Assembly (NCBI GenBank): GCA_964581095.1
Contig: CAZONK010000010.1
Span: 1-30,508 of the forward strand
DNA: 30,508 nucleotides
Source of the DNA: SZUA-230 sp964581095
GTDB taxonomy: Bacteria > Bacteroidota > Bacteroidia > Cytophagales > Cyclobacteriaceae
Reading direction: 5' to 3'
The notes under the pieces are model-generated. The model did no database searches. It saw only the letters and a list, made by a program, of their open reading frames with translations, and was not told the origin of the DNA. The position numbers were made by a program, and so were the translations under genes. Of the stretch, positions 9,523 to 18,051 are shown piece after piece. Every line of letters begins with the position of its first letter. Positions within the stretch are counted from its first letter, which is position 1.

Positions 9523-10443
9523 TCAGAAATACCTTCTCTTTAAAACCTGGTAATTGAATGCTGCAAAATCAACCAATAGCATTAACTCGTAGGTTCCATA
9601 AGAGGTTTGTACAAGTTTTGTTGTTGCAAGCTCAACAGATAAACCAACCCTGAATTTATCGCTAACTTCCAACTGGCCCATCAGGGCAATCGCATCAAAA
9701 TCACGAATGAGAATCCCTGCCCAAATTAACTCACGAATCAATAGGTTTGCCCCAATATCAATATTGGCGGGTGCACCATCAATGATCCGAACAAGCGTGT
9801 AAGGCTTTATCTTCAATGTTGGGTTGAGTGTCAGCATTCCACCGGCACTTAAATAATAGTGCCTCCTGTACCTTTCACTTGTACTTCCATCCTGTTTATC
9901 AACTTCCACGGCTAAAATTCGTGGTACGGAAAATCCAACATAATATTTATCAGTCTGATACCACAAGCCTGTTCCGAAGTTAGGTTGGCTTACCTGTTCA
10001 TCCTCAGGTAGAAATGCCGGGTCATTCAATGACTCAAGGTTTAGCTTCGTATAATCGTATTTATATTGCAACATACCACCCTGGAGTCCCATGGAAAGTG
10101 ATCCCCTGCCAAAATTTATTCTGTAAGCACCAGTAAAATAAACTTCGATATTAGTATTAACCCCATATGATTCGCTTATAATCATGGCACCAACACCTGC
10201 CTTGTTGTTGGCAATAGAAGTATGGGCAGTAAGTGCGTTGGTTAAGGGAGCACCCTCGATATTTACCCACTGATACCGTGAAATAAAAGATACCGAAAAC
10301 AAATCATTAACTCCCGTATAGGCGGGGTTAATCATCAGCTGATCAAATGTATACTGATTGTATAATGGATCGTATTGGCCGCTTGAGAAACGTGGAGACA
10401 ACATTAAAAGTGCCATTAAGCAAATTATTAATCCTTTTTTCAT
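9523..10443 (-). CDS. Type IX secretion system membrane protein, PorP/SprF family
   Basis: 306-aa outer-membrane beta-barrel protein. It has a signal peptide (MKKGLIICLMALLMLSPRFS then GQ) followed directly by the family hallmark QYDPLYNQYTFDQLMINPAY, and alternating-strand barrel segments ending in an aromatic residue (RYF). I start it at ATG 10443; the frame is open upstream to 10509, but those 22 residues would precede the signal peptide and lie inside the end of the preceding gene. In T9SS, PorP/SprF paralogues are associated with type-B CTD substrates and help retain them on the surface. The gene immediately upstream, 5 nt away, encodes such a CTD protein, which fits a substrate/anchor pair. 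Confidence 0.92.
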   Translation of the reverse strand: MKKGLIICLMALLMLSPRFSSGQYDPLYNQYTFDQLMINPAYTGVNDLFSVSFISRYQWVNIEGAPLTNALTAHTSIANNKAGVGAMIISESYGVNTNIEVYFTGAYRINFGRGSLSMGLQGGMLQYKYDYTKLNLESLNDPAFLPEDEQVSQPNFGTGLWYQTDKYYVGFSVPRILAVEVDKQDGSTSERYRRHYYLSAGGMLTLNPTLKIKPYTLVRIIDGAPANIDIGANLLIRELIWAGILIRDFDAIALMGQLEVSDKFRVGLSVELATTKLVQTSYGTYELMLLVDFAAFNYQVLKRRYF

Positions 10444-10448
10444 TGTTT

Positions 10449-11630
10449 CTAACGGTTTAATACAAAAAACCCACTTGTAGCATTGCTCCCATCTCCCCGA
10501 TCTACCCAATAATAATACGTACCTGACGGCAAAATTCCAAATTGATTTGTATTACTTTCTCCAAAAAATGCATTATTTACATTATTATATCCGTGCGTTT
10601 CGAATACCAAGTTTCCCTGTTTGTCATAAATAATAACCTTATTTCCCGGGTAAGCTTCAATATTTTCAATTTTAAGGAAATCGTGCAGATTATCGCCATT
10701 GGGTGACACCGCATTAAAAATATTAATCTCAGGTAATTCTTCAGTAACTGAAGCGTCAAATCCGATTGTCAGAATTGCTCCAGTTCCTTTTAAACTACTT
10801 GTAACTTCCCCTGAAAACAAATCCCCTGTAAAATCCTTTTGGCCCAGCGAATGAAACGCTTCCTCCAGGGTAGCTGCTTCAGCCACAACAACCTGATCAA
10901 TATTTCCGCTCAATTGTTCATCAAAAATTGAAAGTTTAACAAAAGCTCCTTCAAATTGTCCCTGTAAAGTGTTTAGTTCCCAGTACCATAGGGATGAAAC
11001 ATCATCTAGTGTACCTACCACGGAAGTCGTATTCGTTTGCTCCCTTGCGGAAACACCTAATTCAACATTTGATCCTGTTACCTCCATGAGTTCGACCGGC
11101 AGATATGCGGTTTCAACACCCACAGGGAACATTTTATCGCCTTCACCTTTTTGAACGACTTCCCCAATAATATAAGATAAGGTGGACGCACCGGTTATGA
11201 TGCCCCCGGGTTCAACAATTATCCTAGCTCCATCCTGCGAAACCAATCTTCCGTTCTCCAGCAAAAGTTCATCGACCACATGAATGTTTTCGCTGAAAAA
11301 TTTATCGCCCCCTCCTCTAACAGTCAACCCAGTAAGTGACTGATCATTATGATCAAACCTTTGAGGAAGCTGGCCACCAAGAACTACTGTTCCTTCTTCC
11401 GGGTTATATGTTCCATTATTTGTCCAACTACCCGTCAAAATAATGGTTCCATTGTTTGTTACTTCGCCATTGTTTACAACGCTGTCGCCGAGAGTGATGG
11501 TTGTATTGGATTTAATTGTAACAAGAGCGCCATTGTTGATGAAACTTTGCGCTAATACAGGACAAGTAAATAGCACTAAAACAACTCTCAATACTGCTTT
11601 CTGAATAATATTTGTTCTTGTGTTATTCAT
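10449..11630 (-). CDS. Secreted protein with T9SS type-B (gliding motility-associated, CHU_C) C-terminal domain
   Basis: 393 aa with a signal peptide (leader ends about residue 27, PVLAQ). Residues about 30-130 are an Asn/Gly-rich beta-strand region (VVNNGEVTNNGTIILTGSWT) like beta-helix surface proteins. Residues about 300-393 are the sorting domain: IFNAVSPNGDNLHDFLKIEN, VIIYDKQGNLVFET, then FGILPSGTYYYWVD and FFVLNR at the C-terminus. This domain routes proteins through T9SS to the cell surface. The start overlaps the end of the fibre gene by 8 nt and the stop is 5 nt before the PorP/SprF start, giving tight translational coupling. What the N-terminal region binds is not readable from the sequence. 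Confidence 0.9.
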   Translation of the reverse strand: MNNTRTNIIQKAVLRVVLVLFTCPVLAQSFINNGALVTIKSNTTITLGDSVVNNGEVTNNGTIILTGSWTNNGTYNPEEGTVVLGGQLPQRFDHNDQSLTGLTVRGGGDKFFSENIHVVDELLLENGRLVSQDGARIIVEPGGIITGASTLSYIIGEVVQKGEGDKMFPVGVETAYLPVELMEVTGSNVELGVSAREQTNTTSVVGTLDDVSSLWYWELNTLQGQFEGAFVKLSIFDEQLSGNIDQVVVAEAATLEEAFHSLGQKDFTGDLFSGEVTSSLKGTGAILTIGFDASVTEELPEINIFNAVSPNGDNLHDFLKIENIEAYPGNKVIIYDKQGNLVFETHGYNNVNNAFFGESNTNQFGILPSGTYYYWVDRGDGSNATSGFFVLNR

Positions 11631-14600
11631 CCTTCCAATCTGTTTTATATTCCTGATCTGAAGAAGCTATTGAATTGAGAGCTTTTTGGAGTTGATCAAT
11701 TTGTTTTTGCTGATCCTGTATTGCTTTGATAAGTACGGGAATCAATTCAGCATATCTTATGCTCAACATTTCATCTTCTTCGTTTCCTGTAACCACTTCC
11801 GGAATAATTTCTTTTACTTCTTGTGCAATTAATCCCAGATTTGTTTGAGGAATTTCAGAATTTTTCAATTTATATCTAACCGGTTTTAACTTCCGGATTT
11901 CCTTTAGACCATATTCGAGTTCTTTAATTTGAGTTTTAAGTCTTCTATCGGATGAAACATTCGGATTTTGAGTTAGATAAATAAATCTCCATCGATTGGT
12001 GGTTGTACCAAGGTCTCTAAAACCATTTGTAAATGATGAAAAATGAGCATTGGTTTCAATTATTCCAGAACCTGCATCCTCAATATAACCTGCAGTTCCC
12101 AGAAATAGCCGAGCACCAATGGCATCACCCACGTGAAGTGCCGATCCAGCTGTCGGACTTAAATTTCCAATTCCAACCTCGCCGTTTTTAGTAATTACCA
12201 TGTGATCACTAAATATTCCGGCGTTAGAAGTTCCAAAGTGTAATTTCCCCTCATTAAAATTCGTGCCTCGGTAAGTTGATATTCTTGCAACTAAGTTACT
12301 GGTACCCAAAGCTGTTGCGTTGAAATCTAATCTTGCAAATTCCTGGAAGGTACTGCTACTATAACCACTAAGCTCCAAACTCATAGAACTACCTAATGCA
12401 CCCAAATCATCAGCGGATAATGTAAAAAACCGATGGTTGGCAAATACGGGTGTATTTAATCCTGCGGATAATTGACCCAGTGCAATGTTTCCAGCAGCAT
12501 CAATTTCCATTAAACTTGTTCCATTCGATCCAAGGAATAAAGATCCATTTTCTCTGTTATTAATTATCGCATCAAGCGAGTTTTGTGATATTCTCAGGCC
12601 ATCCGCGCTTGTATTACCGGTGGCTGTATTGGTAATCTGAAAGTTGGCGTTGGTACCGGCTGCATTAACAATATGTATATTTGATTGTGGACTAGTAGTG
12701 CCTACTCCGGCATTACCAGTAGTAACAATATTCTGGGCACCGAAATTCGGACTAATTTTGGTTCCTGCGATAGCGGCAGTGGCATTAATGTCAGTATTGA
12801 GTATCGTGTTATTCTGAATATCTAAAGAAGTTATCGTGTTATCAGAAATTTCAGCTGAACCAATAGCATTGGAAGTAATGGTTGGATTGGGGTATGTACC
12901 GGTAAGATCACCTCCAGCTGCACCTGAGGCCCCTGAAGGTGGCAACCATGTTGCTACTCCTGAGGCATCGGATGTAAGTACGTCACCTAAGGAAGGACCT
13001 GTTGTCAGTTGAAAGCCGGTGGTTGTAATTGTTCCAGATACATCGAGTTTAGAAGATGGAGCAGAATTTCCAATTCCCACATTACCAGAAACACCGGCTC
13101 CCGCACTAGGGCTAATAAATAGTGTCGGAACATTTGAATTAAATCCAATCATTAAAGAATTGTCAATATTGTTGGTTAGTCTTAGAGCGCCGGATCCTGC
13201 ACCTGCTCCAATGGTAAAAGACGCAATTCCTCCCGATGCCAATAAATTTCCAAGGGCCATTGAATTGTCTCCACTGGCAGTACTGATGTAGCCAAATACA
13301 TTGGCAAATTGACCGGATGCAGTATTTCCATTACCTATGGCGGATGCCCTGTTGTTCGTTGCAGAATTTGCATATCCGATCGCTACGGCTGCCTCACCGG
13401 TTGCGGATCCACCGCGACCAATTACAACGGAAGCCACACCTGAGGCAAGGCCTCCATAGCCTAAAGTTGTTGAATAATTGCCAATATTTGCTTCCAATGC
13501 ATTTGCAGCTAAAATAACTGCTCCAGCTCTGAATGCTGCCTTTTTTGGAAAGAACATCAACCTGATACCTGCGGAAGTTGTTGGGATCACACCACCGGCA
13601 AAACTTCCTTCAAAAAGTACGCCGTTATTCGATATTGAATGCAACCCGGCCGTAGGGGTGGCAGTACCAAAGCCAACATTCCCTGCTACATCATAAATAC
13701 TGGATCCAATCATGGCTGTTCCATTACCTTTTGGAATATTATTATTCGTGCTAAATTGTGATGGTATTGCCAGCCACGTTGGGGTACCCACTCCATTGGA
13801 TGATAGTACCTGACCTGACGTTCCGGCAGCGGTAAATTGATATGAGGTTCCGTTTGAATAGGCCACAGTACCTGCTGCTCCAAGGCTACCGCTATTGGTC
13901 CCTCCCCTTAAAACTGCCAATGTACCTGTACCAATTTTAGATGCATCGAGAGAAGGGATATCCAATGCCACAAGTGATCTGAATGATGCGGGTGCGGCAA
14001 CTCCGGCTGAAGGCCCGGCATAAATTAAATTTTGATTTTGGTTTGCACCCAATCCTGTTACAAATAAGGCCGCGATATTACCTGAATTACCTGAGATATT
14101 CGTTGTATTAGTGCTTATGTCGCCTTGATTAGTAAATATGTCGGATTGGTTTGTAAATATGTCACCCTGATTTGTAAGTATGTCACCTTGGTTTGTACTT
14201 ACGTCGCCCTGATTTGTAAGTATGTCAGTTTGATTTGTTGCAATATCAGCGGTATTGGTCGCTACATTCGTAGTGTTGGTGCTTACGTTACCCTGATTCG
14301 TAAGTATGTCCCCCTGATTTGTACCTATGTTAGTTTGATTCGTGGCAATATCAGTGGTATTGGTAGTTACATTCGTTGTGTTGGCGCTTATGTTACCTTG
14401 ATTCGTAAGTATGTCCCCCTGATTTGTACCTATGTTAGTTTGATTCGTGGCAATATCAGTGGTATTGGTAGTTACATTCGTTGTGTTGGTGCTTATGTTA
14501 CCTTGATTGGTAAATATGTCACCCTGGTTTGTACCTATGTCCGTTTGATTCGTGCCAATATCAGCGGTATTGGTAGTTACATTCGTAGTGTTGGTGCTTA

Positions 14601-16062
14601 TGTTACCTTGATTGGTAAATATGTCACCCTGGTTTGTACCTATGTCCGTTTGATTCGTGCCAATATCAGCGGTGTTGGTAGTTACATTCGTTGTGTTGGT
14701 GCTAATGTTGCCTTGATTGGTAAGTATATCCCCCTGGTTGGTACTTATGTCCGTTTGATTCGTGGCAATATCAGTGGTATTGGTTGTTATGTTTGTTGTG
14801 TTGGTGCTAACAATACCTTGGAGGGTTAATACATCTGTTGAATTCGTACCTATATCTGTTGCGTTTGTACTTATACCCCCTTGATTTGTTAAGATATCAG
14901 CTGCATTTGTCGCGATGTTTACTGCATTGACAGAGACTTCATTATCCACATAAAACTTTGAAGCAGCGTCTTGCGGCAACACAGGATCCAGTACATTATT
15001 AATAGCTTGATTTCCAGCATCAATGTTTGTAACCGCAGCCCCAAAGCCACTAAGTGGTATATTCGCTTTATCAAGTTTACTATCAGCAACTGCATTATTG
15101 CTAATTGTTGTCACACCACTGTTATTCATTGTCAGGTCGCCGGAGATACTTACTGCCACATTCACCCCATTGTTAGTAACAATTTCTGCGTCAAAAAGGG
15201 TGGGCAATGTTGACCCCGCCGCTGTTGCATCGGTAGCTGCTTCCCATTGTGACAGCGCATTATTCCATTTCAAAACCTGGCCGTCCAAAGGAATAACTGG
15301 CGACAAATCAAATCCTGAACCACCGTTGTCAATACCCACCGCATTTCCGGTAATCGTAATGTTCTGAATTTCATTAGCCGGATCGGCATCCGCATCATCG
15401 ATATTCAGATTATCTACATAATTTTTTGTAGCTACGTCCTGGGCAGCAGTTGGATCAGAAATATTATTTATTGTAATCCCACCTGCATCCCCTCCCTGTG
15501 CCAATACGCTCGCAAGATCCTGGATTTCATTCGCTGGATCAGTATCACCATCATCCACGTTCACGGTTATACTATTCCCATTGGAAATATCCACTACCAC
15601 ATCCGAACCCGTTTTTGTAGCAGTCAGTGTCTGGCTATCTGTTCCCAAAAAAGGAGAAAGATCAATGGGAGTGGCACCTGCATTGTTTGTGATTGTTAAA
15701 ATATTGCCTGTCAAAACCAAATCCTGAATTTCACCTGAACCCCCGCTTGCATTTAATATCGTCCATTGGGGGTCCTGCCAGAAATAGAATACTTTTTCAT
15801 CACTGTCAAATACCAGCAATCCATTGTCATCTCCTGAGAGGTTATCAAGAAATGATGGTGATGTACGTTGTACAGTTGTAAGCCTGGGAACCAGCAAACC
15901 CTGGTCATTATCAATTGATACGAGTTCGAGCACTGCATTTTCATTGGGATCAGCTATTCCGATGCCCACTGAATTTTGTGCGATTGATACCTGGATTGAA
16001 GAGAGGGAAAAAAATAAAAAAATAAAAAATAGATTGGAAAATTTACTGGTTTTCATGCCCAT
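11623..16062 (-). CDS. Giant fibre protein: tail-fibre/trimeric adhesin-like stalk, YadA-like head repeats, S74 chaperone domain
   Basis: 1479 aa with an N-terminal signal peptide (leader ends IQVSIAQ). The start could be this ATG or the one two codons later. Order: SVGIG-type beta region; repetitive beta/coil segments; a long stalk, residues about 385-655, of heptads of the form IxTN[T/Q]xx; a linker; YadA-like head repeats at about 860-955 (LGYGGLASG, AIGYANSATN, AIGNGNTASG); a GTYPNPTI tail-fibre element; and a C-terminal peptidase S74/intramolecular chaperone domain from about residue 1371 (SDRRLK, Ser and Lys five apart, then IAQEVKEIIPEV). S74 domains fold trimeric fibres and can release themselves by cleavage before the Ser. 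Signal peptide and T9SS neighbours argue for a cell-surface or secreted fibre rather than a phage tail. First gene of the three-gene operon. Transport route is not evident, since it lacks its own T9SS CTD. Confidence 0.9.
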   Translation of the reverse strand: MGMKTSKFSNLFFIFLFFSLSSIQVSIAQNSVGIGIADPNENAVLELVSIDNDQGLLVPRLTTVQRTSPSFLDNLSGDDNGLLVFDSDEKVFYFWQDPQWTILNASGGSGEIQDLVLTGNILTITNNAGATPIDLSPFLGTDSQTLTATKTGSDVVVDISNGNSITVNVDDGDTDPANEIQDLASVLAQGGDAGGITINNISDPTAAQDVATKNYVDNLNIDDADADPANEIQNITITGNAVGIDNGGSGFDLSPVIPLDGQVLKWNNALSQWEAATDATAAGSTLPTLFDAEIVTNNGVNVAVSISGDLTMNNSGVTTISNNAVADSKLDKANIPLSGFGAAVTNIDAGNQAINNVLDPVLPQDAASKFYVDNEVSVNAVNIATNAADILTNQGGISTNATDIGTNSTDVLTLQGIVSTNTTNITTNTTDIATNQTDISTNQGDILTNQGNISTNTTNVTTNTADIGTNQTDIGTNQGDIFTNQGNISTNTTNVTTNTADIGTNQTDIGTNQGDIFTNQGNISTNTTNVTTNTTDIATNQTNIGTNQGDILTNQGNISANTTNVTTNTTDIATNQTNIGTNQGDILTNQGNVSTNTTNVATNTADIATNQTDILTNQGDVSTNQGDILTNQGDIFTNQSDIFTNQGDISTNTTNISGNSGNIAALFVTGLGANQNQNLIYAGPSAGVAAPASFRSLVALDIPSLDASKIGTGTLAVLRGGTNSGSLGAAGTVAYSNGTSYQFTAAGTSGQVLSSNGVGTPTWLAIPSQFSTNNNIPKGNGTAMIGSSIYDVAGNVGFGTATPTAGLHSISNNGVLFEGSFAGGVIPTTSAGIRLMFFPKKAAFRAGAVILAANALEANIGNYSTTLGYGGLASGVASVVIGRGGSATGEAAVAIGYANSATNNRASAIGNGNTASGQFANVFGYISTASGDNSMALGNLLASGGIASFTIGAGAGSGALRLTNNIDNSLMIGFNSNVPTLFISPSAGAGVSGNVGIGNSAPSSKLDVSGTITTTGFQLTTGPSLGDVLTSDASGVATWLPPSGASGAAGGDLTGTYPNPTITSNAIGSAEISDNTITSLDIQNNTILNTDINATAAIAGTKISPNFGAQNIVTTGNAGVGTTSPQSNIHIVNAAGTNANFQITNTATGNTSADGLRISQNSLDAIINNRENGSLFLGSNGTSLMEIDAAGNIALGQLSAGLNTPVFANHRFFTLSADDLGALGSSMSLELSGYSSSTFQEFARLDFNATALGTSNLVARISTYRGTNFNEGKLHFGTSNAGIFSDHMVITKNGEVGIGNLSPTAGSALHVGDAIGARLFLGTAGYIEDAGSGIIETNAHFSSFTNGFRDLGTTTNRWRFIYLTQNPNVSSDRRLKTQIKELEYGLKEIRKLKPVRYKLKNSEIPQTNLGLIAQEVKEIIPEVVTGNEEDEMLSIRYAELIPVLIKAIQDQQKQIDQLQKALNSIASSDQEYKTDWKDE
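14281..14805 (-). repeat. Tandem 105-bp repeat, five units, coding for the fibre stalk
   Basis: Five head-to-tail units begin exactly 105 bp apart at 14281, 14386, 14491, 14596 and 14701, anchored on the motif GCTTATGTTACCTTG and its variants on the plus strand. A degenerate sixth start lies at 14806. Units 14491 and 14596 are nearly identical; outer units diverge. Each unit codes for 35 residues, five heptads, so expansion or contraction by a unit keeps the frame and the coiled-coil register. Diverged single-heptad repeats (21 bp) continue on both sides, about 14090-14910. Confidence 0.9.
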
Positions 16063-16394
16063 AGTTCTGATTGATTACATTGTCTTAATACCAAATAAAT
16101 TGAAATGTAAACAATATATTTCAGAAATTGTGCGAATAATCAACTCAAAGAATTCAACTATCCCTTAAACCCGCATTATGCAATAGAGCTTCTATTGCTA
16201 ATACAAACTACTGCAAATCAGTCGTTTCACTAAGTTTATCTTCTTAACCATAGCGGTGCTATGCTTTTCGAATATAAACTCCTGATTTATCCCAAGGGAT
16301 GCCTATGGCATTGTAGTTTGAATTCTCATTACGAACCCTATTGCCATAAAGCGAGTTAAACTATTTCTATATATTATACAATAAAATTGTACTA
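16063..16394. other. Gene-free 332-bp interval between dnaB and the fibre operon
   Basis: Lies downstream of dnaB and upstream of the fibre gene (all minus strand). No credible coding frame. Most of it is occupied by the palindromic element at 16165-16360, listed separately. The 102 bp nearest the fibre start (16063-16164) should hold the operon's promoter; on the minus strand I see only TTTATTTG near 16092-16099, one base off the -7 consensus and without a good -33 partner, so I do not assign it. Confidence 0.7.
16165..16360. repeat. Branched imperfect palindrome (MITE/REP-like or structured RNA)
   Basis: Outer arms 16165-16211 and 16313-16360 are inverted copies, by hand alignment 36 of 48 columns identical with one gap, including CAATAG and the perfect 8-mer CAAACTAC (16204-16211) with GTAGTTTG (16313-16320). 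Pairing continues inward: AAATCAG (16215-16221) with CTGATTT (16282-16288), GTTTATCTTC (16234-16243) with GAATATAAAC (16270-16279, 9 of 10), and a central hairpin CATAGC-ggt-GCTATG (16249-16263). Side hairpins branch off: GCAATAGA-gct-TCTATTGC (16180-16198), ATCCC-aa-GGGAT (16289-16300) and ATGCC-tat-GGCAT (16299-16311); the last two share bases 16299-16300, so they cannot form fully at once. It could be a non-autonomous mobile element, a processed RNA or the dnaB terminator region; the last alone would not need such length. Confidence 0.75.
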
Positions 16395-17924
16395 TTAGAA
16401 GGGAGCCGGTCCTTCATCGGTGGGTGTATTTCCATAAGTATCACCTTCTCCGGTGTTTGCTTTACTGGGAAAGGTCATCCTGTTACCTGCTTCTCCCCTG
16501 TCAAAAGAAAAATCAGCATCCGTAAATTTTGTGTACTTGGGAATGAATTTCAATTGGACATTTTCAAGCGAGCCATTCCTGTGTTTGGCAATGATCACTT
16601 CACCCATACCGGTTGTAGGCATCCCATTCATATCCTCAGTAATATTATAGTACTCAGGCCGGTAGAGAAATATTACCAGGTCTGCATCCTGCTCGATAGA
16701 ACCCGATTCCCTCAGGTCAGAAAGCTGTGGCCGCTTGTCCCCTCCACGTGTTTCAACAGCACGGCTTAGCTGACTTAATGCAATAACGGGCACTTTCAGT
16801 TCTTTGGCAATCCCCTTTAACGACCTTGAAATGTGCGCGATTTCCTGTTCTCGATTTCCCCCACCCGTTTTTTCACCACTCATAAGCTGGAGATAGTCTA
16901 TTACTATTAACTCAACATTGTTTTGAGCAACCAAACGTCGGCTTTTCGCCCGAAGTTCTAAAATTGTAAGTGCAGGTGTATCATCAATATAAATTGGGGC
17001 GTCGGCAAGGCTGGATGTCTTATGAACTAATTGTTGCCATTCATAATCCGCAAGGTTTCCCTTCTTGATCTTGTCACCCTCAAGTTCAGCTTCAGCTGAA
17101 ATCAACCTGTTCACCAATTGAATTGATGACATTTCAAGAGAAAATAATGCTACAGGCCTTTTAAAATCAATTGCCGCATTTCTCAAAGCAGATACAATGA
17201 AAGCAGTTTTTCCCATACCTGGCCTTGCGGCAATAATCACAAGATCAGATTTTTGCCACCCCGAAGTAACGCGGTCCAGTGCAGTAAATCCACTGGGAAC
17301 TCCTGTCAATCCATCCTTATGTACTTTGCGTGTTTCAAGCTCATCCATAGCTTCCTTCATGATTGATCGCATGTCGGCATAATTCTTTCGAATATGCGAT
17401 TCTGACACTTCAAAAAGGGCTGATTCCGTTTTATCTAACAGATCAAATACATCTGTAGTATCTTCATAGGCAAGCTTTTGAATATCTCCGGAGATGGTTA
17501 TCAGTTCGCGCTTGATGGATTGCTCAGCAATAATCCGGGCATGGTATTCGATATTGGCCGCAGAATTTACTTTGGTAGTAAGTTCTGTTATGTAATAGGG
17601 GCCTCCAACAAGCTCCAGTTTACCATCTTTACGAAGTTGGTTGGTTACTGTTAAAAGGTCAACCGGTTCGGCATTTTCAAAGAGGGCTGTTATCGATTCA
17701 TATATTACCGCGTTGGCTTCTTTATAAAAACTTTCAGGATGCAAAATCTCAATTACATTGCTTAGCGCATCTTTCTCAAGCATAAGTGCCCCCAGTACCG
17801 CTTCCTCCAAATCAACTGCCTGGGGTGGAATTTTACCTAAAACTTCCCCAAGATCGCTTTTTACAATTCCCTTTGACTTATACCCGACTTTTAAAGTTGA
17901 CAACCTCTTATCTTTTTGCTCCAT
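16395..17924 (-). CDS. dnaB: Replicative DNA helicase DnaB
   Basis: 509-aa hexameric 5'-3' replicative helicase. N-terminal DnaB domain about residues 32-135 (PPQAVDLEEAVLGALML), linker helix, then the RecA-like motor from about 200: Walker A ARPGMGKTA near residue 233, FSLEMSS, Walker B ELIVIDYLQLM near 338-348, LSQLSRAVETRGGDKRPQLS, the arginine-finger region QDADLVIFLYRPEYY, and KHRNG. No intein or insertion. It diverges from mpl across a 264-bp region (measured to the TTG start of mpl) that carries DnaA-box-like nonamers and a putative minus-strand -7 element. Confidence 0.97.
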   Translation of the reverse strand: MEQKDKRLSTLKVGYKSKGIVKSDLGEVLGKIPPQAVDLEEAVLGALMLEKDALSNVIEILHPESFYKEANAVIYESITALFENAEPVDLLTVTNQLRKDGKLELVGGPYYITELTTKVNSAANIEYHARIIAEQSIKRELITISGDIQKLAYEDTTDVFDLLDKTESALFEVSESHIRKNYADMRSIMKEAMDELETRKVHKDGLTGVPSGFTALDRVTSGWQKSDLVIIAARPGMGKTAFIVSALRNAAIDFKRPVALFSLEMSSIQLVNRLISAEAELEGDKIKKGNLADYEWQQLVHKTSSLADAPIYIDDTPALTILELRAKSRRLVAQNNVELIVIDYLQLMSGEKTGGGNREQEIAHISRSLKGIAKELKVPVIALSQLSRAVETRGGDKRPQLSDLRESGSIEQDADLVIFLYRPEYYNITEDMNGMPTTGMGEVIIAKHRNGSLENVQLKFIPKYTKFTDADFSFDRGEAGNRMTFPSKANTGEGDTYGNTPTDEGPAPF

Positions 17925-17970
17925 TAAAATTAAAAAATACTTCCCGCTTAGAATTGTAAAAAATCAAGTT

Positions 17971-17978
17971 CAAACCTA
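17971..17978 (-). promoter_or_regulatory. Putative -7 element for dnaB
   Basis: Reads TAGGTTTG on the minus strand, an exact fit to the Bacteroidota -7 consensus TAnnTTTG, 46 nt upstream of the dnaB start codon. A -33 TTTG at the expected distance is poor (GTTG-like at best), so the assignment rests on one half-site and position. Confidence 0.4.
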
Positions 17979-18051
17979 GTGAAAATGTTCCACTCCAACC
18001 GAAATTAATAGAAGGATTTTATAAACCATTTCTCCCCCACTAGTTCACATT

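Noticed and set aside
10444..10509. Longer N-terminus for the PorP/SprF protein
   Set aside because: The extra 22 residues precede a clear signal peptide and lie inside the end of the upstream gene; ATG 10443 fits better.
14125..14829. A 234-aa plus-strand open frame rich in CKYVTLVCTYV-like repeats
   Set aside because: It is the antisense shadow of the 105-bp repeats in the fibre gene; repetitive sequence without stops on one strand gives a long opposite frame. No independent start context or domain.
14090..14910. CRISPR array suggested by regular direct repeats
   Set aside because: Units are contiguous 105-bp and 21-bp coding repeats with no unique spacers, and they keep the heptad frame of the fibre protein.
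11623..16062. Prophage tail-fibre gene implying a prophage in the window
   Set aside because: The protein has a signal peptide and is coupled to T9SS-type genes; no capsid, terminase, integrase or lysis genes are nearby.
16165..16361. Integron attC site: imperfect palindrome with GTTAAAC at the right end (16355-16361)
   Set aside because: The right end fits GTTRRRY, but the left end (CTTAAAC) has two mismatches to RYYYAAC, the element is longer than usual attC sites, and no integrase or cassette array is visible.
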